A stretch of DNA of 64,000 nt from contig JABIWH010000056.1 of the NCBI GenBank assembly GCA_018701215.1, positions 67,930 to 131,929 of the forward strand, in the 5' to 3' direction. The notes under the pieces are model-generated. The model saw only the letters and a list, made by a program, of their open reading frames with translations, did no database searches and had not been told where the DNA came from. A program made the translations under genes and the position numbers. The DNA is from Rhodospirillaceae bacterium. GTDB taxonomy: Bacteria; Pseudomonadota; Alphaproteobacteria; GCA-2731375. This document shows, one piece after another, positions 51,596-60,967 of the stretch (positions are counted from its first letter, which is position 1; every line of letters begins with the position of its first letter).

Positions 51596-52859
51596 GGCGG
51601 CGAGCCAGAATTTCAAGTTCCTGCATGCGGCGGATATCCACTTGGATAGCCCCATGCGGGGCTTGTCGAACTACGAAAATGCGCCAGTGGAGGCCATGCG
51701 CGGGGCGACCCGGGCGGCGCTCTCCAATCTGGTCGATCTGGCCATTGCGGAAGCCTGTGCCTTTGTTCTGATCGCCGGAGATCTGTTTGACGGCAACCAG
51801 AGGGATATCGGCACCGCGCACTTTTTCGCCAGGCAAATGGCCCGGCTGGGCGAGAATGGTATCAATGTCTACGTGGTCTTTGGCAATCACGACGCGGAAA
51901 CGCCGTTGAAGGCCATGCCCTGGCCCGAGAACGTCAAGCTGTTGAGTAACCGCAGGGCGGAATCCGTTTCTGTTCCAGAGTTGAATGTCACCATCCATGG
52001 CCGCAGCTTCGCCAGGCGTGACGAAGACCGGAACCTGGCCGAAACCTATCCCATAGCGGTGCCTGATAGCTTTAACATCGGCATCCTGCACACGGCCCTG
52101 ACCGGCCATGCGGCCCATGAACTCTATGCACCCTGTTCCCTGGATGACTTGAAGGGCAAGGGCTATGACTATTGGGCCTTGGGCCATGTGCATGATTTCA
52201 GCCAACGCCACGCAGACCCACCGATCATTTACGCTGGCAACCTGCAGGGTCGCAGCGTCCGGGAAACCGGGCCCAAGGGCGCCGTGCTGGTTAATGTCGA
52301 GGCTGGCGCCGTGCGGGTGCAGCCGCGGATCCTTGATGCGGCCCGTTGGGCGGATGTTGGCATCGACCTGACCGCGACGGCCAGCCGCGACGGTTTGCTG
52401 GGTCTGGTACGGCAGAATCTGGTCAACGTTGCTGATGAAGCGGATGACCGGGTGGCTGCCGTCCGCTTGACCCTGCGGGGGCGGACACCCTTGCATGCCG
52501 AGATCTCCAGGCATGAGCGGACCTTGGTCGAGGATATTCATGTCCTGGCCTCGGGCCTGGGCCGGGACGTGTGGCTGGAAAAGATCCGCTTTCGGACCGA
52601 GGCGACGTTAACAAGCACCGAGATCGCCGCCCGCGACGATGCCGTTGGCGACCTGGCCGCGCGCCTGGCCGGCGCCGGGCAAGACGGCGATTTGATGGCC
52701 TTGATCGCTGATGACGTAAAAGCCCTGCTGAACAAGCTGCCCGCCGGTGGGAACGGTCTGGATTCGGCATTGTTGCAGGCTGCCCTGGCCCAGGACTTTG
52801 CTCAACTCGTGGCCGATGCCAGCGCCGATCTGGTGGCGCAATTGGCCGAGGGCGATTGA
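51588..52859 (+). CDS. yhaO: YhaO-type metallophosphoesterase (SbcD/Mre11-like)
   Basis: About 423 residues from ATG 51588; ATG 51582 is in frame. LHAADIHLDSPMRGL (D-x-H), LIAGDLFDGN (G-D), VFGNHDAE (G-N-H-D) and ALGHVHDF (G-H-x-H) are the calcineurin-like phosphoesterase motifs of DNA double-strand-break nucleases. The C-terminal half is helical. Its stop TGA overlaps the yhaN ATG by one base, so the two form a nuclease/ATPase pair like SbcC-SbcD. Confidence 0.9.
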   Translation: MTEAASQNFKFLHAADIHLDSPMRGLSNYENAPVEAMRGATRAALSNLVDLAIAEACAFVLIAGDLFDGNQRDIGTAHFFARQMARLGENGINVYVVFGNHDAETPLKAMPWPENVKLLSNRRAESVSVPELNVTIHGRSFARRDEDRNLAETYPIAVPDSFNIGILHTALTGHAAHELYAPCSLDDLKGKGYDYWALGHVHDFSQRHADPPIIYAGNLQGRSVRETGPKGAVLVNVEAGAVRVQPRILDAARWADVGIDLTATASRDGLLGLVRQNLVNVADEADDRVAAVRLTLRGRTPLHAEISRHERTLVEDIHVLASGLGRDVWLEKIRFRTEATLTSTEIAARDDAVGDLAARLAGAGQDGDLMALIADDVKALLNKLPAGGNGLDSALLQAALAQDFAQLVADASADLVAQLAEGD

Positions 52860-55800
52860 TGCGCTTGCGCCGCTTCGATCTGCTGCGCTACGGCCATTTT
52901 ACAGACCGGTCGATAGATTTCGGCCAGCTGGCTGACGGTGGCACGGATCTGCATTTGATCATCGGGCCCAACGAAGCCGGCAAATCCACCATGCTGAGCG
53001 GCCTTGGCGATCTGTTGTTCGGAATTGGCGGCACCTCGGCCTATAATTTTCTGCACGATTACCAGGCCATGCGGCTTGGCGGGGTGGTTGAAAATCCATC
53101 GGGCGAGCTGGCGTTTCTCCGCCGCAAGGGTAATCAGAAAACCTTGCTCGATATGGCCGAGCAGCCGCTTGCTGACGATGCCCTGGCGCCTTTTACCGGT
53201 GGTGCCGACCGGGCCTGGTTCGAGCGGATGTTCGGGTTGGATCACGTGCGTCTGCGCGAGGGTGGCCAGGCGATTCTTGAGGCCAAGGATGATGTTGGCA
53301 AGATGCTGTTTGAAGCCAGCAGCGGCATCGCCAATCTTGGCGAGGAACTGCAACGTCTGGACGAGGACGCCGCCGCCATCTTTCGCCCCCGTGGCAGTAC
53401 GCAGTTTTTGGCGCTTGCCGTCGCGAAGCACCAGGCCGCCGCCGCCGCGGCCAAGGCGGCCGTGTATTCCACCAAGGACTGGATGGCGCTTGTCGATAGC
53501 TTGGCGGAGATCGGCGCTCAGAAACAGCAATTAAACAATGAGAGGCGGGCGCTCGACGCCGAGGCCGCCCGGTTGCAGCGCATCAGACGGGCCAAGCCGC
53601 GATTTCTGAAACTCGATCAAGTGGCCGAGGAGCTCGCGGCCCTGGGTGAGAGACCTTTCCTGAGAGTTGATTTCGAGGCCCAGGTCAGAGCGGCCAGCGA
53701 AGCCCTGTCGGCGGCTCAGGGTAGCGAAAGAACGGCACGGGACAGTTTAAAACAATTGCAGGAACGCCGTGCCGCCATCACCGTTGACACCGCCGTTCTG
53801 GCTCAAGCTGCGCGCAAGGAAGCCCTGGTCACCTTGCAGGTCCGGGCCAGCACGGCCAACTTGGATATTCCCAGGCGGGAAAGTGAATACAACGAGTTGA
53901 TCGGGGCGGCGAAAGCGGAAATGGCGCGCATTGGCTTGCCGGGCGAGCCTATCGGATTTGATCAAACACGATTGCCCACGATCCAGGCAATCTCCCAGGT
54001 CAGGAACATGATCTCGGGCTATCGGGATATCAAAACCCGGTCCGAGGCGGCCCACGCGCAGCGGGACGATGCGCAAAAAGCACTGCAACGGGCGGACGAA
54101 CGTATCGCCGGCATGGGTCCACCGGCTGATCTGGCTGATCCTTTGGCGTTGCGGCGCCTCATTGCGAAGCAGGAACAACACCGGGGTGTAGAGGCGGCGT
54201 GCGCGGACAAGCGCCGCCGCCTGGCCAATTTGGAAGACGATTTGCGGGACAATCTGCCAGCGCTGCATCTAGACAGGCTGCAGGCGGAGGAGCTGGCCAA
54301 TCGCGTCTTCCCGACTGGTGAGCAGGTAACGGCGGCAAGCAATGAACTTGCCGCGTTCGAGCGCCGCCGCGAGGCCGGACAGCGGCAGATAGAGGATCTG
54401 GAGACCGAATTGGCGGCCCTGCGCAAAGTCCTGGCGCGGATCGAGGCCGACAGCGGTTTGCCCATGCCGGATGATCTGGCCGGTGCCCGCGCGGCGCGGG
54501 ACGAAAGCTGGCGGGCGATCAAGGATGGGGCGCTTGCGGGCCGGGCTCCCACTGCCCAGGCCATGGACAGCATGGATGGGCACATGGGGCGGGCGGATGA
54601 TACTGCCGACCGTATGATCGGCGATGCCGCACGCTACGAGGAAATCAGTGGCCATGGCCGCGGGATCAGCACCGGCACGGATAAAATGGTTGAATATCAG
54701 CGCCAGGTCGATGGGATCCTGGGGCAGATAGAGGACTGGCGGCGGCGCTGGCAGGATCTCTGGCTGGCCAGCGGCCTGGATGCGCCTGAATTGGGGCGGG
54801 CGCCGGCGGTATTGCAGCACCGGGACCGTGCGCTGGAGATCGTGGCGGAGATACGCCGGGAACGGCGCGAACTGGATGCAATGGAGACAACGATCCAGGA
54901 TTGCCGCCAGGAGATGATCGCCGCGCTTGCCGGTTTCGAGGGGCGTGATAGGAGCCATTTGAGCCTATCGGAACTGTTGATCGATGGCGCCGAGATGCTG
55001 TCAGAACTGTCGGCCCGGCATAACGATCTACAAAATCTTGTCAGCCAGCAGGACGCCTGCGCCGCCAGCCTGCGGGATATTGATGCAGCCGTTGCCGAAT
55101 GGACCAAGCGAGAGGCCGCGGCCATGGCGGCGTGGTCGCAACTGAGCCAGGGCATGGCCATTCTGGATGGCGAGATGGATATCGAGCAAGCTGAAGCGGT
55201 CTTTGAGCCGATCGAAATTCTGCGCGGCAAACTGGCCGAGATCGACGGGCTAGGGCATCGGATCAAGACCATGGGGGATGACATCCTGGCCTTTAACAAA
55301 TTGGCCGGCGAGTTGTCGGAAACTTTTGCCCTGGGCGATCTGACCGGCCTGCCGCTGGAAGTCGCCGGCGCGATCGTGGCCACGTACGATGCAGCGGTGG
55401 CGGACCAGACCCAGGCCAATCTGATGGATCAGCAGATCGAAAAGGCAGATGAAGATTGCCGCCGGGCCGGCCTTGCGGTGCAGACCCATGGCGAAACCAT
55501 TGCTGCGCTGTGCCGTACCGCCGGCGTCGAAACCGTGGGCGAAGTTGCCGCCGTGGTAGCGCGCTGCGCAAAAGCCGATGCCCTTGGCCAGGAACAGGAC
55601 CAGATCACCGATGGCCTGGCTAATGACGGCGATGGCATCGAACTGACGGAATTACGCCGGCAATGCGATGCCATCGACCCGGACCAGATCCCAGGCCGTC
55701 TGCATGAAATCGAACAGGAAAGGCCGGGACTTGAGCAACGCCTGGAAGAGGTCATCCGGCGGGAGCGGGACCTGCAACAACAGGAAAACGAGATTAGAGC

Positions 55801-56356
55801 GGCCCAAGGCGCCGCCGATCCGGAGCAGGATGCGGCGCAAAAACTGGCCACGGTGGTCGAGGAGGCAGAGCGCTATCTGCGCCTGAAGACATCCGCCCGG
55901 CTGTTGCGCTGGGCCATTGAACAGCATCGCAAGGAGATGCAGGGGCCGCTTTTGAGCCGCGCTTCGGCATTGTTCAATCTGTTGACCGTGGAACGCTATA
56001 AGCGGCTGTTCGCCGACTTCGGCGAAGGGGACCATGCCCGTCTGATGGGTGAGAACAGGAATGGCAACAGCATCCTGATCGAGCAGATGAGCGACGGCAC
56101 CCGGGACCAACTTTATCTCTCCCTGCGTCTGGCGGCGGTGGCGCACTATGGCGAGACCTCCACTGCCACATTGCTGCCATTCGTGGCCGATGATTTATTG
56201 GTTAACTTCGACGATGCCCGCGCTGCCGCCGGGTTTCAGGCTCTGCGGGAGCTAAGCCGAAATGTGCAGGTGATTGTCTTCACCCATCACCAGCATTTGG
56301 CGGATGTCGCCCGTGGTGCGTTGGGTGAGAACGGCTGGACGGTGCATCGTCTTTAA
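52859..56356 (+). CDS. yhaN: YhaN-type SMC/Rad50-like ATPase
   Basis: About 1165 residues from ATG 52859. LHLIIGPNEAGKSTMLSGLG is Walker A at about 36-55; the middle is one long coiled coil from about 160 to 1000 with a central break; the C-terminal head has GTRDQLYLSLRLAAVA, the ABC signature block, and LPFVADDLLVNFDDARAAA, Walker B. This is the YhaN/Rad50-like architecture. It should drive the YhaO nuclease on DNA ends. Confidence 0.92.
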   Translation: MRLRRFDLLRYGHFTDRSIDFGQLADGGTDLHLIIGPNEAGKSTMLSGLGDLLFGIGGTSAYNFLHDYQAMRLGGVVENPSGELAFLRRKGNQKTLLDMAEQPLADDALAPFTGGADRAWFERMFGLDHVRLREGGQAILEAKDDVGKMLFEASSGIANLGEELQRLDEDAAAIFRPRGSTQFLALAVAKHQAAAAAAKAAVYSTKDWMALVDSLAEIGAQKQQLNNERRALDAEAARLQRIRRAKPRFLKLDQVAEELAALGERPFLRVDFEAQVRAASEALSAAQGSERTARDSLKQLQERRAAITVDTAVLAQAARKEALVTLQVRASTANLDIPRRESEYNELIGAAKAEMARIGLPGEPIGFDQTRLPTIQAISQVRNMISGYRDIKTRSEAAHAQRDDAQKALQRADERIAGMGPPADLADPLALRRLIAKQEQHRGVEAACADKRRRLANLEDDLRDNLPALHLDRLQAEELANRVFPTGEQVTAASNELAAFERRREAGQRQIEDLETELAALRKVLARIEADSGLPMPDDLAGARAARDESWRAIKDGALAGRAPTAQAMDSMDGHMGRADDTADRMIGDAARYEEISGHGRGISTGTDKMVEYQRQVDGILGQIEDWRRRWQDLWLASGLDAPELGRAPAVLQHRDRALEIVAEIRRERRELDAMETTIQDCRQEMIAALAGFEGRDRSHLSLSELLIDGAEMLSELSARHNDLQNLVSQQDACAASLRDIDAAVAEWTKREAAAMAAWSQLSQGMAILDGEMDIEQAEAVFEPIEILRGKLAEIDGLGHRIKTMGDDILAFNKLAGELSETFALGDLTGLPLEVAGAIVATYDAAVADQTQANLMDQQIEKADEDCRRAGLAVQTHGETIAALCRTAGVETVGEVAAVVARCAKADALGQEQDQITDGLANDGDGIELTELRRQCDAIDPDQIPGRLHEIEQERPGLEQRLEEVIRRERDLQQQENEIRAAQGAADPEQDAAQKLATVVEEAERYLRLKTSARLLRWAIEQHRKEMQGPLLSRASALFNLLTVERYKRLFADFGEGDHARLMGENRNGNSILIEQMSDGTRDQLYLSLRLAAVAHYGETSTATLLPFVADDLLVNFDDARAAAGFQALRELSRNVQVIVFTHHQHLADVARGALGENGWTVHRL

Positions 56357-56367
56357 CGGCTCTAAGT

Positions 56368-57636
56368 TCAGGCCAGGGCCTGGCTGGGGAGCTCTGCGCT
56401 GTCTGGTGCGCTGTCTCTGATCAGGGCGGGTGGGTCCATATAGGCTTGTTGCAGCACAAGGGCCGCGGCACCACGGGCCCAGACATCATCGCCCCAAAGA
56501 TGCGCCACGATTTCCGTTTCGAAGCGGTTGCCCGCTAATTGCAATTTTCGCGCCTCTTTGACCAAAGGCGCGAACAGCATCTCTCCGGCCCGCAGGCCTT
56601 CGCCGGTGACGATGACTTTTGGCGGGTTCAAGGTCGCGATCAAATTGCCGATGGCCCGGCCCAGTATGCGCCCTGCCTTGGCGAACTCCGCCGTCAGGGC
56701 CTGGTCGCCGGCCTTGGCCTCGGCGGTGATGCGTTCAATCTCCACGTGATAGGCCTTGGGGTCCTGGCTGTAACTGTCCAGCGAAAAATGCGGCAATACC
56801 TGGCGCAGGATGGCATAGTCGGCGGCATAGGCCTCGACACAGCCCAACTGTCCGCAGCGGCAGGGCCGTCCGGAAAATTCGATCTTGGCGTGACCGAATT
56901 CCGGGCCGATGCCGTTATGGCCCCGGTATAGGCGGTCGTGGGTTACCAGGCCCATGCCGATGCCATGTTCCACGGTGACCACGGCAAAAGAGGATAGATT
57001 CCGGCCTTCGCCGAACCAGTGCTCGGCCAGGGTCACCACGTTGGCGTCGTTTTCTATGGAGGCGGGAAAGGGGAAGCGTTCCGATAGCAGGGGGCCAAAG
57101 GCAACATCATCCCGGTCGAAAATGGGGCTCCAATAACACAGGCCTTCAAGGTTGTTGATGTAGCCGGGAATGGCCACGCAGAGGCCAAGAACACGGTTTT
57201 TGTCGATCTTGGCCTCGATCAAGCAGCGGCGCACGCCAACCTCGATCATGTCGGCCGCGATGTCCGGATGCTGGCTGCCGTTGAAGGGCAGGGTGGTGGT
57301 GTGCAGCACATCGCCGCGAAAATCCGTGACCGCCACGCTCATGCGGTGGAGGGATAATTTTACACCCAGGACATGGGCCGCATTGGGGTTCATATCCAGG
57401 TTGACCCGCGGCCGCCCCCGCCCTGGGTCATGGCGCGCCGGGTCCTCCCCGTTGCCGTTACCGTGGGCCAGTTCCTGCACCTCGGTGATCCAGCCTTCGT
57501 GCTGTAGGGACTGCACCACGCCCGTTACCGCCGAGCGGCTAAGCCCGCAGGCATCGGCAATCTCAACACGGCTGATCGGTCCGCCGCGACGGATGCTGTC
57601 CAGGACCCTAAATCTGCCAGAAAGTGGCTTTTCCAC
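56368..57636 (-). CDS. ROK family transcriptional repressor
   Basis: A 422-residue protein from GTG 57636. A winged-helix domain, PISRVEIADACGLSRSAVTG and VVQSLQHEGWI, leads into a ROK kinase-like domain with GHAKIEFSGRPCRCGQLGCV, the Cys-x-Cys-x4-Cys zinc site. This matches the NagC/Mlc/XylR group, which bind a sugar and release DNA. The catalytic Asp of ROK sugar kinases is not evident. It is divergent from the sugar operon it most likely represses. Confidence 0.92.
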   Translation of the reverse strand: MEKPLSGRFRVLDSIRRGGPISRVEIADACGLSRSAVTGVVQSLQHEGWITEVQELAHGNGNGEDPARHDPGRGRPRVNLDMNPNAAHVLGVKLSLHRMSVAVTDFRGDVLHTTTLPFNGSQHPDIAADMIEVGVRRCLIEAKIDKNRVLGLCVAIPGYINNLEGLCYWSPIFDRDDVAFGPLLSERFPFPASIENDANVVTLAEHWFGEGRNLSSFAVVTVEHGIGMGLVTHDRLYRGHNGIGPEFGHAKIEFSGRPCRCGQLGCVEAYAADYAILRQVLPHFSLDSYSQDPKAYHVEIERITAEAKAGDQALTAEFAKAGRILGRAIGNLIATLNPPKVIVTGEGLRAGEMLFAPLVKEARKLQLAGNRFETEIVAHLWGDDVWARGAAALVLQQAYMDPPALIRDSAPDSAELPSQALA

Positions 57637-57682
57637 TGCTTTTGCTCTTGTTCTAGGTTTGTTTGATTCTGGAATTTATTTA

Positions 57683-57763
57683 TTCACCATATGAATTAAA
57701 TAGCAACCCGAAAAATTAAACAATATTTTTTTAGAATGCTAAAATCATACATATATGGTGGAA
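57683..57763. promoter_or_regulatory. Candidate ROK operator sites in an A+T-rich intergenic region
   Basis: TTCACCATATGAATT (57683-57697) and CATATATGGTGGAA (57750-57763) form an imperfect inverted pair built on TTC(C)ACCATAT. They lie in a very A+T-rich gap (57637-57952, no gene seen) between the ROK gene and the sugar operon. The spacing of about 67 bp between centres suits cooperative binding. This is a visual call. Confidence 0.45.
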
Positions 57764-57831
57764 AAATGCCAAAAAAAGAATATTAACTTATAAAAAATCA
57801 TATTTTGGTAAAAATAAATCGTATTTATCGT

Positions 57832-57860
57832 TTGACATATTCGTGATCTTTGGATTTAAT
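57832..57860 (+). promoter_or_regulatory. Promoter of the sugar operon
   Basis: TTGACA (57832-57837) and TTTAAT (57855-57860) with a 17-bp spacer, giving a leader of about 85 nt before the first start at 57953. Confidence 0.68.
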
Positions 57861-57952
57861 TTAATTCAATAACAAAACAATACCGCCTGATGCCGAAATA
57901 TCCGGGATCAAGTTACGGCGGTCCAGCAGGCTGCGAAAGCGGAGAGGTAAAG

Positions 57953-59008
57953 ATGCGAACGATCAAGGGACCAGCCATATTTTTCGCCCAATTCGCGGGC
58001 GATGACGCGCCGTTCAACAGCCTGGACAGTATTTGCGCCTGGGCCGCGGGCCTGGGCTACAAGGGCGTGCAGATCCCGTCTTGGGACAACCGCCTGATCG
58101 ATCTGGGCCAGGCGGCGGAAAGCAAGGCCTATTGCGAAGACATTCAGGCTACCCTGGACAAACACGGCCTGGCGGTGACCGAGCTTTCCACCCATCTGCA
58201 GGGTCAGCTGGTCGCCGTGCACCCGGCCTATGATGAAGCCTTTGACGGTTTCGCGGCACCGGAAGTGCAGGGCAACCCCGCCGCCCGGCAGGCCTGGGCC
58301 GTTGATCAGATGATGAAAGCGGCCAAGGCGTCCGAACATCTGGGTCTAACCGATCACGCCACTTTCTCTGGCGCCCTGGCCTGGCCGTTCCTTTATCCCT
58401 GGCCGCAACGGCCGGCGGGTCTGGTCGAGACGGCCTTTGATGAACTGGCGGCACGGTGGACACCGATCCTGAATGCCTTTGACGAAGCCGGGGTCAACGT
58501 CTGCTATGAAATCCACCCCGGCGAGGATTTGCATGACGGTGTGACGTTTGAGATGTTTTTGGCGCGGGTCGACAATCATCCGCGCTGCAACATTCTCTAC
58601 GATCCCAGCCATTTCGTGCTGCAACAGCTGGATTATCTCAGCTTCATCGACATCTATCACGAACGCATCAAGATGTTTCACGTCAAGGATGCGGAATTCA
58701 ATCCCACGGGCCGCCAGGGTGTCTATTCCGGTTTCCAATCCTGGACCGACCGGGCAGGGCGCTTCCGCTCGCTAGGGGACGGCCAGGTTGATTTCTCGGG
58801 CATCTTCTCGAAACTCGCCGCCTACGACTTCGCGGGCTGGGCCGTGCTGGAATGGGAATGCTGTCTGAAGCACCCCGAGGATGGCGCCGCCGAGGGCGCG
58901 CCGTTTATTGCCGATCATATCATCCGGGTCACCGACAAAGCCTTTGATGACTTTGCCGACGGCGGCAGCGATGAAGCGGCCAACCGCCGCATGCTCGGCA
59001 TCGCCTAG
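57953..59008 (+). CDS. Sugar phosphate isomerase/epimerase (xylose-isomerase-like TIM barrel)
   Basis: About 351 residues from ATG 57953, with GGAGAGG upstream. VCYEIHPGEDLHDGVTFEMF holds the first metal Glu and a His, ILYDPSHFVLQQ the metal Asp and His, FHVKDAEF a His-x-Lys-Asp block and AVLEWECC the last metal Glu. This is the AP-endonuclease-2 TIM-barrel family. It is the first gene of the ROK-linked operon, next to a Gfo/Idh/MocA oxidoreductase, a common pair in inositol or sugar breakdown. Confidence 0.9.
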   Translation: MRTIKGPAIFFAQFAGDDAPFNSLDSICAWAAGLGYKGVQIPSWDNRLIDLGQAAESKAYCEDIQATLDKHGLAVTELSTHLQGQLVAVHPAYDEAFDGFAAPEVQGNPAARQAWAVDQMMKAAKASEHLGLTDHATFSGALAWPFLYPWPQRPAGLVETAFDELAARWTPILNAFDEAGVNVCYEIHPGEDLHDGVTFEMFLARVDNHPRCNILYDPSHFVLQQLDYLSFIDIYHERIKMFHVKDAEFNPTGRQGVYSGFQSWTDRAGRFRSLGDGQVDFSGIFSKLAAYDFAGWAVLEWECCLKHPEDGAAEGAPFIADHIIRVTDKAFDDFADGGSDEAANRRMLGIA

Positions 59009-59019
59009 GGGGACGGAAA

Positions 59020-60183
59020 ATGTCTGGCACGGAAAATCTCGGGCGCCGTTTACGCCTTGGCATGGTCGGCGGGGGCCGGGATGCCTTCATCGGCGGCGTG
59101 CACCGTATCGCGGCCCGCATCGATGACCGCTATGAATTGGTGGCGGGTGCGCTGTCGTCCAGCCCGGACAAGGCCAAGGCCTCCGGCGCCGACCTGTTGT
59201 TGGCGGCCGACCGCGCCTATGGCTCCTATGAAGAGATGGCCAAAGCGGAAGCCGCGCGTGACGACGGTATCGATGCCGTCGCCATCGTAACCCCGAACCA
59301 CGCCCATTTCGGTCCCGCCAAGGCGTTTCTGGATGCCGGTATCCATGTCATCTGCGACAAGCCTTTGACCACTACCCTAGAAGATGCCAAAGCCTTGCAG
59401 GCCGCGGTTGAAAGCAGTGGTCTGGTGTTTGGTTTGACGCACAATTACACCGGCTATCCCCTGGTCCGCCATGCCCGCGAAATGGTCGCGGCGGGCGAGT
59501 TGGGCCGCATCCGGGTGATCCAGGCGGAATATCCGCAAGACTGGCTTAGCACACGGTTGGAAGACGACGGTGTGAAGCAAGCGGAATGGCGCACCGATCC
59601 CTCCCGCAGCGGCCCGGCTGGCTGTGTCGGTGACATCGGCACCCACGCCTACAACCTGGCCCGTTTCATCACCGGCCTGGAGCTGGAGGAAATCGCCGCC
59701 GATCTGCATACCTTTGTCGATGGCCGGGAGCTGGACGACAACGCCCATATGATGTTGCGTTTCGCCGGCGGCGCGCGGGGCATGCTGTGGTCCAGCCAGG
59801 TCGCGCCGGGTAACGAAAATGCCCTGCGCATTCGTATTTACGGAGAACAGGGCGGCCTGGTCTGGGACCAGGAAAACCCAAATCTGTTGACCCATTCTCC
59901 CCTGGGCGAAGCCCCAAGGATCCTGCGCCGGGGTGGACCCGGCCTGGGTGCCGCGGCCGAACACGCCAGCCGCATTCCTCCCGGACACCCGGAAGGCTAT
60001 CTCGAGGGCTTCGCTCAACTTTACACCGATCTGGCGGATCAAATCAGCGCCCACATCTCTGGTGGCGACGCCGATCCGCTGGCCATGACCGTCCCGACGG
60101 TGGCCGACGGGGTTGACGGCGTGCGCTTCATCACCCGGGCCGTGGAATCGAGCCGCGCCGGTGGCAGCTGGTTGCGGTTTTAG
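59020..60183 (+). CDS. Gfo/Idh/MocA family oxidoreductase
   Basis: A 387-residue protein. RLGMVGGGRDAFIGGVHR is the Rossmann loop, VTPNHAHFGPAKAFLDAG and CDKPLTTTLEDA contain the E/D-K-P motif with the catalytic Lys, and VGDIGTHAYNLARFITG is the late G-D-x-G-T-H block. It oxidises or reduces a sugar or inositol with NAD(P). The gap to the isomerase is 11 bp. Confidence 0.92.
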   Translation: MSGTENLGRRLRLGMVGGGRDAFIGGVHRIAARIDDRYELVAGALSSSPDKAKASGADLLLAADRAYGSYEEMAKAEAARDDGIDAVAIVTPNHAHFGPAKAFLDAGIHVICDKPLTTTLEDAKALQAAVESSGLVFGLTHNYTGYPLVRHAREMVAAGELGRIRVIQAEYPQDWLSTRLEDDGVKQAEWRTDPSRSGPAGCVGDIGTHAYNLARFITGLELEEIAADLHTFVDGRELDDNAHMMLRFAGGARGMLWSSQVAPGNENALRIRIYGEQGGLVWDQENPNLLTHSPLGEAPRILRRGGPGLGAAAEHASRIPPGHPEGYLEGFAQLYTDLADQISAHISGGDADPLAMTVPTVADGVDGVRFITRAVESSRAGGSWLRF

Positions 60184-60194
60184 GGGGCATCATC

Positions 60195-60962
60195 ATGGCC
60201 GAAAGCGCAATATATCCCAGCCTCCGCGACCGGGTGGTGTTCGTCTCGGGCGGTGCCTCGGGCATCGGTGCCGCGATTGTCGAGCAATTCTGCCTACAAG
60301 GCGCCAAGGTCAGCTTCGTTGATATCGATGCCGATGCAGCGGCATCTCTGGCTGATGACATAGCTGCCCGAGACTTGCCGCGTCCGCGTTTCCTGCCCTG
60401 TGATCTAAAGGACGTGGAGGCCCTGCAATATACCATCGGTCAGGTTATCACCGCCGATGGCCCCATTACGGCCTTGATCAATAACGCCGCCAATGATGAA
60501 CGGCACACAATTGACGATGTCACGCCGGCGTATTTCGACGACCGCATTGCCGTCAATCTGCGGCATCAGTTCTTTGCCACCCAGGCCGTGCATGGCCCGA
60601 TGGCCGAGGCCGGCGGCGGCGCCATTGTCAATATCGGTTCGGTCACCTGGCTGATCGGTCAGGGCGGCATGCCCTGCTATTCCGCGTCGAAAGCCGCCGT
60701 CGCCGGATTGACCCGTTCCCTGGCCCGCGACCTTGGCCCAAAGAACATTCGGGTCAACTCGGTCCTGCCCGGCTGGATCATGACCAAGCGCCAGATGGAT
60801 AACTGGCTGACGCCCGAGGGCGAAGCCGAATTGATGCAACGGCAATGTCTAAAGCGCCCCTTGCAGCCGGAGGAGCTGGCCAAGGTCGTGCTGTTCTTCG
60901 CCGCCGATGACAGCGGTATCTGCACCAACCAGAATTACATCGCCGACGGGGGCTGGGTGTAG
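60195..60962 (+). CDS. SDR family sugar dehydrogenase
   Basis: A 255-residue SDR with SGGASGIGAAI, the Asp-ending VDIDADA, NNAANDERH, GSVTWLIGQGGMPCYSASKA (Ser, Tyr, Lys) and a C-terminal QNYIADGGWV. Closest in style to pentose or hexose (arabinose/galactose/fucose type) dehydrogenases that make aldonolactones. The lactonase gene that would use its product starts 6 bp later. Confidence 0.9.
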   Translation: MAESAIYPSLRDRVVFVSGGASGIGAAIVEQFCLQGAKVSFVDIDADAAASLADDIAARDLPRPRFLPCDLKDVEALQYTIGQVITADGPITALINNAANDERHTIDDVTPAYFDDRIAVNLRHQFFATQAVHGPMAEAGGGAIVNIGSVTWLIGQGGMPCYSASKAAVAGLTRSLARDLGPKNIRVNSVLPGWIMTKRQMDNWLTPEGEAELMQRQCLKRPLQPEELAKVVLFFAADDSGICTNQNYIADGGWV

Positions 60963-60967
60963 TCCCG

